From Smallanthus sonchifolius (lineage: Eukaryota > Streptophyta > Magnoliopsida > Asterales > Asteraceae): 64,000 nt of DNA. Below the pieces are notes generated by a model, which had not been told where the DNA came from, made no database searches, and saw only the letters and a program-made list of their open reading frames with translations. Location of the stretch: positions 43,718,501 through 43,782,500 of the forward strand of contig CM042046.1 in the NCBI GenBank assembly GCA_023525975.1, given 5' to 3'. A program made the translations under genes and the position numbers. Positions 58,456-64,000 of the stretch are shown in pieces (the stretch's first letter is position 1; each line of letters starts with the position of its first letter).

Positions 58456-59276
58456 AGGCTAACACTTGAGATTCTAAATCTCATACTTGTGTGATACTAC
58501 CTACTACGCAACGCATGTGAGTTTCACGGCCCCTTTTACTGTTTTTATTTGGGGAAGAAAACATGTCACAACCTTTTTGGTTTATTGTAATTCATATGAT
58601 ATCACTGTTGAGGCTAAGCGTAACACACTATCATGAAAAGTCCTCACACACATCGGACCGTTAATATGGTATGAACGAGGTAATTTTGGTAGTACTACTG
58701 GGTTTGACAAACCCCACCCGCGTTAGTCGCGCTAACTCGATTGGAGGTCGAACGGGTGTTATATTGACCTTAACACATTAGTCAGAGTTGATAGACCTGA
58801 CTGAAGGCAAACAAACAAACACACTGCCAGTTTCGGTTACGAGCGCTTTAGCAAAACATGAATATAGACATGCAACCTATTGATATGCATATTGAATGTA
58901 CATAATCCGCAAATGCTTTTATTTGAAATGATTGAAACCTGTGAACTCACCAACCTAGTGTTGACTCGTTTTCTTACATGTTTTCTCAGGTTGGCACTCA
59001 GGATCACGTTAAGTCATGCATGTGTCTTGGACTCCAATTGAAATAATTATCTATTGAATAATATTTATGTTTCGTTTGTAATTGGACTTGGGCGCGTTGT
59101 TTTGCGCATTTACTTTCATTTAACGCTTCCGCATATACACTCTGAACCTTGATCTTTTATGTTATTACATTTCAAGTCCCATATAGTGTCGTTTGAAGTA
59201 ACTGAAGTCTGAGATCCTGGTTTGTCACCTTCCAAAACGGTAAAACTCCGTTAGTGGAATTTGGGGGTGTGACAGA

Positions 59277-59290
59277 TTGGTATCAGAGAC
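59277..59290 (+). promoter_or_regulatory. Primer binding site of the gypsy element
   Basis: TTGGTATCAGAGAC, two bases after the LTR end, matches the initiator-methionine tRNA type (TGGTATCAGAGC) used by many plant LTR retrotransposons. Confidence 0.8.
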
Positions 59291-59382
59291 ATTGGTTATA
59301 GAGAACTAGGACTGCATTCTAGACTATAGCCACACACATTAGTTACTTGGCATAGACACTTACTCCTTATGTTTCAGGAATT

Positions 59383-59901
59383 ATGTCTACACCACCATCT
59401 TCACCACCTACCAATCAGGAACATGACATTCCTTCCCTTGCATCACCGGAGCCCAAGAGGCGTAGGCTTGAGCCCATTGATGACTCTATTATGTATGGAG
59501 AGCCCATGCATATCCGGAATGGGAGTGGCTGGGATTGGTACCCCGGTTTACTGAGCAAATGGGTTAGACAGGAACGAGTTCCATCACCGTACTTTGGAGC
59601 TTCATCATCATCAGGACCACGTTTACCATTACTACCTTGCCACTTGGAGCAAGCCTTTGCAGCATTTGTAGCAACTATGGATCGAGAGATCCGTAATATG
59701 AGAGACGCAGCAGGAGCGATCACAGGTCTGTTAAGAGGAGAGAAACAAACGGATCATAGGATAGATCTGCTAGTAGCAGAACTGGCAGGCACTGACCTCT
59801 TTCATAATGCATTAGTGGACGAGGTAAGGGCGTTGCAGGCTAGAGTGAATGCACTCGAGGAGGCTGAGGTAGAATCTCAGGAAAGAATTGGAGAGTTATA
59901 G
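59383..59901 (+). CDS. Upstream ORF of the gypsy element, function unknown
   Basis: A 172-codon ORF between the primer site and gag. The N-terminal third is rich in Pro/Ser and has a basic PKRRRLE stretch like a nuclear localisation signal; the middle has AFAAFVATMDREIRNM; the C-terminus is a predicted coiled coil (ALVDEVRALQARVNALEEAE). No zinc knuckle or enzyme motif is visible. Similar leader ORFs precede gag in some Tekay-like elements. It is open, unlike the gag-pol frame after it. Confidence 0.5.
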   Translation: MSTPPSSPPTNQEHDIPSLASPEPKRRRLEPIDDSIMYGEPMHIRNGSGWDWYPGLLSKWVRQERVPSPYFGASSSSGPRLPLLPCHLEQAFAAFVATMDREIRNMRDAAGAITGLLRGEKQTDHRIDLLVAELAGTDLFHNALVDEVRALQARVNALEEAEVESQERIGEL

Positions 59902-60294
59902 ATACAACTTGCAGCAGCTCTAGAGCCAGCTGAAGTACCCGATTTTGAGCCTGTAGATAAGCCCGAGGAAGTAGAGGATGATGATGCTGAGTCAGTCATC
60001 TCATCCGCCGGAAGTGGAGCTTGATACTCCATTCTATTCTATCTTATCTTATTTTGTCATTTCTTTATGTTTCAAATAAAAACCTAAATGGGTAAGGATG
60101 TTCCCATTCCAATAAAATCTTAGTGAACTGTTTGAGTTGAACCATTTATTCTATGGCCTTATGATTTAAGTTAGCCTTGTACTAAAATCATAAACCTGCA
60201 AGTCTTTACACATCTCCTTCTGTTTTCTTACACTTGAGTGATGTCAATGTGCGATGTATTTACTCATTTCTTGTGTTTGTGAATATGAAGAATC

Positions 60295-61876
60295 ATGGCC
60301 GGACGTGGACGTGGCGGTCGCAACGGTGGTCGTGGAAATATCAAACTGACACCAGCCGAACTGGCCGCGTTAATTAATGACAGTGTTGCTGAAGCCTTAG
60401 CAGCACACATTGCAAGTAAACATGTTAACCGTTAACTCTGGATAACCAATCGTACGCATTTATTCCACTCTTTCCTAAACCCAACCTACTCTTTCCAATT
60501 TAGGGCAAGCGAACAATCCACAGAACAATCAGCATGTCTGTACCTTCAAGACATTTATGGACTGCAAGCCCCACACGTTCAGTGGAGCTGAGGGAGCTGT
60601 CGGATTACTCCGATGGTTTGAAAAGATTAAATCTGTGTTCTCCATGTGTAACTGCCCTGCAGCCGACCGAGTCAAATTTGCATCGGGAACTCTAGAGGGT
60701 CCTGCCCTCACATAGTGGAATGCACAGGTCCAGATGCTAGGTTTGAACATGGCCAATGCATCACCATGGGAAGATTTCAAGAACATGATGAAGGAAGAGT
60801 ACTGTCCCAGGGATGAGATCCAGAAACTCGAGAGAGAATTCTGGAATCTGAAAATGGAGGGTTCTGAAATAGAACTCTACACTACTCGCTCGCATGAGCT
60901 AGCGGGGATGTGTCCTCACATGGTTACACCAACCTACAAGCGGATAGAAATGTTCATCAGTGGATTAGTACCACAAATCCAAAGCATGGTTACTTCATCC
61001 AACCCCACTTCCATCCAACAAACCATCCGTCTTGCTCACAAACTGACGGACCAAGCCGTTACCCAAGGGACACTACCTCCCAGAATGTCAGCATCCAAGT
61101 CTACTGACAACAACAAGAGGAAGTTTGACAGTAGCAATAACAACATGGGATTTCAGCCGAATCAATCACAGCAACAACAACAGCGTAGGTTTGAACCTAC
61201 GAAGAACTTCAACCAGTCGACCTCTTCGGGTCAGCATCAGAGTGGTTATATTGGGAGTCACCCCAGGTGTAACAAATGTAATTACCACCACCTCGGTTCT
61301 TGTGACAAAAACCGTTGCCAGCGGTGTGGCAAGGTGGGCCATGCTGCCAAAGACTGCAAAGGGGAATTACAAGCCAAGCAGCCTTTCCAACAACTGAGTT
61401 TTACCAAGGGTTGTTTTGAATGTGGAAAAGAAGGACACTTCCGAAAGGATTGTCCACAATTAAAGAGGGGTGGAAACGACAACAACAACAACAACAACCA
61501 CCAAGGCGATAATAACAACCAGGGAAATAATGCAGGGAATGGTGCAAAGGGGCGAGCCTTTGTGTTAGGATCCGGAGAAACTCGTTATGACCACAACGAG
61601 GTTACCGGTAAGTTCTTTCTAAACAACTATTTTGCTTCTGTACTAATTGACACTGGTGCTGATAAGAGTTTTATGACTAATAAACTTAGTAACATACTAA
61701 GAAAAACCCCAACCCCGTTAGAGGACAAATACGTCATAGAAATAGCAGATGGACAAATAATAGAAGCAACCCATGTTCATAAGGGTTATAAACTTGAACT
61801 GGCTAATCATAAATTTGACATTGATCTTATGCCGGTCTCACTCGGTAGTTTCGACATAATTGTCGGAATGGACTGA
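60295..61876 (+). pseudogene. Gypsy gag and protease, broken by stops
   Basis: The ATG at 60295 opens MAGRGRGGRNGGRG and a short first piece; the frame then stops at 60433, with GTAAAC and TTTAG sites nearby (about 60411-60503) that could splice it to the next piece. That piece encodes the capsid-like retrotransposon gag domain (EGAVGLLRWFEKI; WEDFKNMMKEEYCPRDEIQK), with a TAG at 60713 replacing a Trp codon. From 60734 the frame is open for 380 codons: rest of gag, Gln-rich stretch, three zinc-knuckle-like motifs (CNKC, CQRCGKVGHAAKDC, CFECGKEGHFRKDC), an Asn-rich linker and the aspartic protease with active site LIDTGADKSF. It ends at a TGA at 61874 that replaces Trp after IIVGMD. These stops mark the copy as defective. 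Confidence 0.85.
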
Positions 61877-62712
61877 TTATCTAAGAACCAAGCTGAGATT
61901 GTCTGTCGCGAGATAATCGTACGCTTTCCTCTTCCTAATGGAGAAATCCTCTCCATCCAAGGCGAAAGGAGTGGTGCTATTATGGGCATCATATCCTTCA
62001 TGAATGCACAAATAATAGTCTCACTTACCTCTAGTGGAGTTCTCCTACATTAATAGTTATCACACTATCATCAAGGCGGCACCATTCGAGGCATTGCACG
62101 GACGTAAATGCCGATCTCCTATATGCTGGGCTGAAGTTGGGGATAGCCAACTTACAGGTCCCGAACATATATTCGAAACCTCTGAAAAGATCGTTCAAAT
62201 CCGAAACCGTATGGCGGCAGCTCATGAGCGTCAAAAGAGCTATGCCGATAAGCGTCGTAAACCGTTAGAGTTTCAAATAGGCAACATGTTCCTATTCAAA
62301 GTCTCACCTTGAAAAGGTGTAATTCGCTTAAGGAAACAAGGCAAACTGAATTCTCGTTATGTTGGAACGTTCAAGATAGTGAAGAGACTTGGCCCAGTAG
62401 TGTATCAGCTGGACCTACTTGAAGGACTTAGTGGTGTACACAATGTCTTTCATGTCTCGAACTTGAAGAATGTCTAGCCGACGAAACACTCGTGGTTCCT
62501 CTTGAGGAACTACACATCGATGAACAACTGCGGTTCGTTGAAGAACCGGTGGAAATCATGGATAGGGAAATCAAAACGCTGAAACGCAGTAAAATCCCTA
62601 TTGTCAGAGTTCGTTGGAACTCGAAACGCGGACCGGAATTCACGTGGGAGCGCGAGGATCAGATGATGCGCAAATACCCTAATCTGTTCAAGCACTCCAC
62701 GTCAAACTCTTA
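61877..62712 (+). pseudogene. Gypsy pol remnant: post-protease stub joined to integrase C-terminus
   Basis: After the protease stop the frame continues to about 62025 (QAEIVCREIIVRFPLPNGE) and then changes to the end of integrase: LPLVEFSYINSYH, EALHGRKCRSPICWAEVGDS, QKSYADKRRKPLEF. A large deletion between, near 62025, removed RT, RNase H and the integrase core. Further stops lie near 62312 and 62474. The tail (KIPIVRVRWNSKRGPEFTWE) is a chromodomain-like C-terminus, typical of Tekay-type chromoviruses. Confidence 0.8.
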
Positions 62713-62761
62713 AGGTACTATTTTAATTTTCGGGACGAAAATTCCTTTAACTAGGGGATGA

Positions 62762-64000
62762 TGTGACAACTCGACCTTTCAGGTTAACTCAGTTAACAAA
62801 TCCAGTTAAATACTAACTCAGTTAACCTAATCTTAACCTCAGGGATTATTCTTGTCAAATATTTAATCTCAAACTGTAAGGACTAATCCTGCCAAGTCCT
62901 AAGACTTAGATGGTTGACTCTCAAAGTCAAAATCAAACTCAAATTAGTCCTGTTGACTTTCTGAAAGTCAAAATCGCATACCATAATCAAATTCAGTTGA
63001 AACCGTAACTAATCTTCGCGATCATTGCCATTAACACCCGCCTTTAACTCGTTTAAACTCCATCATTGCCGAATTAATCCGATTAATGGCGAGTTATGTT
63101 GAAACCGTCGACCCTCCCGTCGATCCTTATCAAAATCACACAATTCGGTTACCATTCTCACAATTGATCGTTGTATCATCTCAAACAAACTTCTGTCAAG
63201 CTTCTACGCGTACCAATTCAGTCGGAGGAGTGACCGGAGATACAAAGAACCAAAGCCGTCGACGTCGGAGCACAATTTAGTCGAGAACCCTCAATTTGAC
63301 ATCATATCTGGTAATTGCTTATACCTATAGATTCGTTTCAGTCCCTAAATTAAAAGCCCCATGATTAATTGGGCTTAAATTATCGGAATCATCATGATCC
63401 GATACCTAGGGTTCATATGAAAAACGATTTGGGGCTTTTGATCCTAGACACGTTTTTAATTCAATTGAATCATACCATTAACTTCGAAATTTCCAGTATA
63501 ATAAAAACCCCATATCAATTGATTCAATCATCATCGAATTTTTCATAATCCGAATTCTAGGGTTCATACGAACTCAGTTTAATCGAAACCCAACTCTAAC
63601 CCTGTTTGAATACAATTAATCCACATCTCTAGACTCGTAATCACCTTTTTATTAATAGCCCTATGAATCCAACACCTTCCATTATCAGAATCGATCAAAT
63701 CGATTTCCTTGTCCATATCTAGGGTTTCGGTAACTGAATCTGTAATTAAACGAACTTAGACTCGATGTTTTTCAAATTAAACTCACCCACAGGACCGAAA
63801 ACCTTCGATTAACAAAACCCCTATGCTTTCAAATCCAATCGTGGTCCAAATCGTGGGTTAAGGGGCTGGTTTGGCTCGGCGTGCGTGGGGGAAGAAGAAC
63901 CCACGGGAATTGTTGATTAAAACCAATTCTGACCGGGTTCTGTTGCGATAGCCTAGCGGCCGGGACTGGTTAGAGCTGTGTGCGTGTGTGGGAGAGACCC
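62762..64000 (+). repeat. 3' LTR of the gypsy element, truncated by the window end
   Basis: Begins TGTGACAACTCGACC and matches 53623-54870 closely. The last bases fall just before the B box of its tRNA-like module (A box at 63949-63959). Confidence 0.9.

Larger units (their letters stand above)
53623..59274 (+). repeat. 5' LTR of the gypsy element (contains a nested insert)
   Basis: Begins TGTGACAACTCG, ends GGGGTGTGACA. The nested insertion occupies 55395-58455, so the original LTR is 53623-55394 joined to 58461-59274. Confidence 0.8.
53623..64000 (+). mobile_element. Ty3/gypsy retrotransposon (Tekay/Del-like), internally deleted, running off the window
   Basis: The 5' LTR starts TGTGACAACTCGACC at 53623 and ends GTGTGACA at 59274. 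A primer site TTGGTATCAGAGAC (initiator-Met type) is at 59277. The 3' LTR starts with the same sequence at 62762 after a purine-rich AACTAGGGGATGA and is cut by the window end. The 5' LTR is swollen by a 3.06 kb solo-LTR-like insert; without it the LTR is about 2.6 kb. Over the first about 1.24 kb the LTRs differ at roughly 16 sites plus a 12 bp indel, so the insertion is young. Between them are an upstream ORF, gag and protease, then a deletion that joins to the end of integrase. RT and RNase H are absent, so the copy is non-autonomous. Confidence 0.9.

Overview
The window is nuclear DNA of a flowering plant. Genes carry canonical GT-AG introns and plant-type products, and most of the rest is transposable-element debris. 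The Ty3/gypsy and LINE families look most like those of Asteraceae; that placement is recalled family resemblance, not a search result. There is no bacterial-style operon, CRISPR array or plasmid feature.

Four host genes look intact. (1) An FBW2-like F-box/LRR protein, minus strand, two exons (9903-9551, 7479-6984), whose 2.07 kb intron is filled with two tandem repeat families. (2) Cytosolic NAD-dependent glycerol-3-phosphate dehydrogenase (GPDHC1-like), plus strand, five exons between 18892 and 23667, 463 aa. (3) A small SAM-dependent methyltransferase of the EEF1A-KMT4/METTL13-like type, plus strand, eight exons between 26653 and 37839, 250 aa, with a 7.4 kb seventh intron holding nested retrotransposons. 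(4) A MIKC-type MADS-box gene (AGL15/AGL18-like), plus strand, eight exons between 43662 and 46094, 243 aa, followed by a broken copy of its first exon. For each gene I joined exons by eye; phases are consistent throughout and total lengths are multiples of three.

Gene relics: a two-exon piece of SMC2 (about 4106-4410, minus), a plastid psaA fragment in the nucleus (about 52308-52812), and a 5'-truncated LINE-like ORF with a poly-A tail (2381-3215).

Mobile elements with target-site duplications (TSDs) readable in the sequence: PIF/Harbinger-type elements at 500-1419 (TTA) and 12052-12752 (TAA); MULE-type elements at 5633-5952 (9 bp) and 27890-28296 (10 bp); a nearly intact 2.9 kb hAT element at 39183-42089 (8 bp); an internally deleted LTR element at 31462-33237 (5 bp); and a 3.06 kb solo-LTR-like insertion at 55395-58455 (5 bp). 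The last 11 kb is a nest: a psaA insert, then an older reverse-oriented LTR, then a young, internally deleted Ty3/gypsy element (53623 to beyond the window end), whose 5' LTR was hit by the solo LTR. Short Helitrons with CTAG ends and a 3' hairpin occur at 16791-17200 and 51884-52266.

The host genes are unrelated and share no regulation that I can see. I found no clearly new biological system. The signal least explained by simple annotation is a tRNA-like module with Pol III A and B boxes inside two different LTR families (54815-54895, and 57335-57410 on the minus strand).
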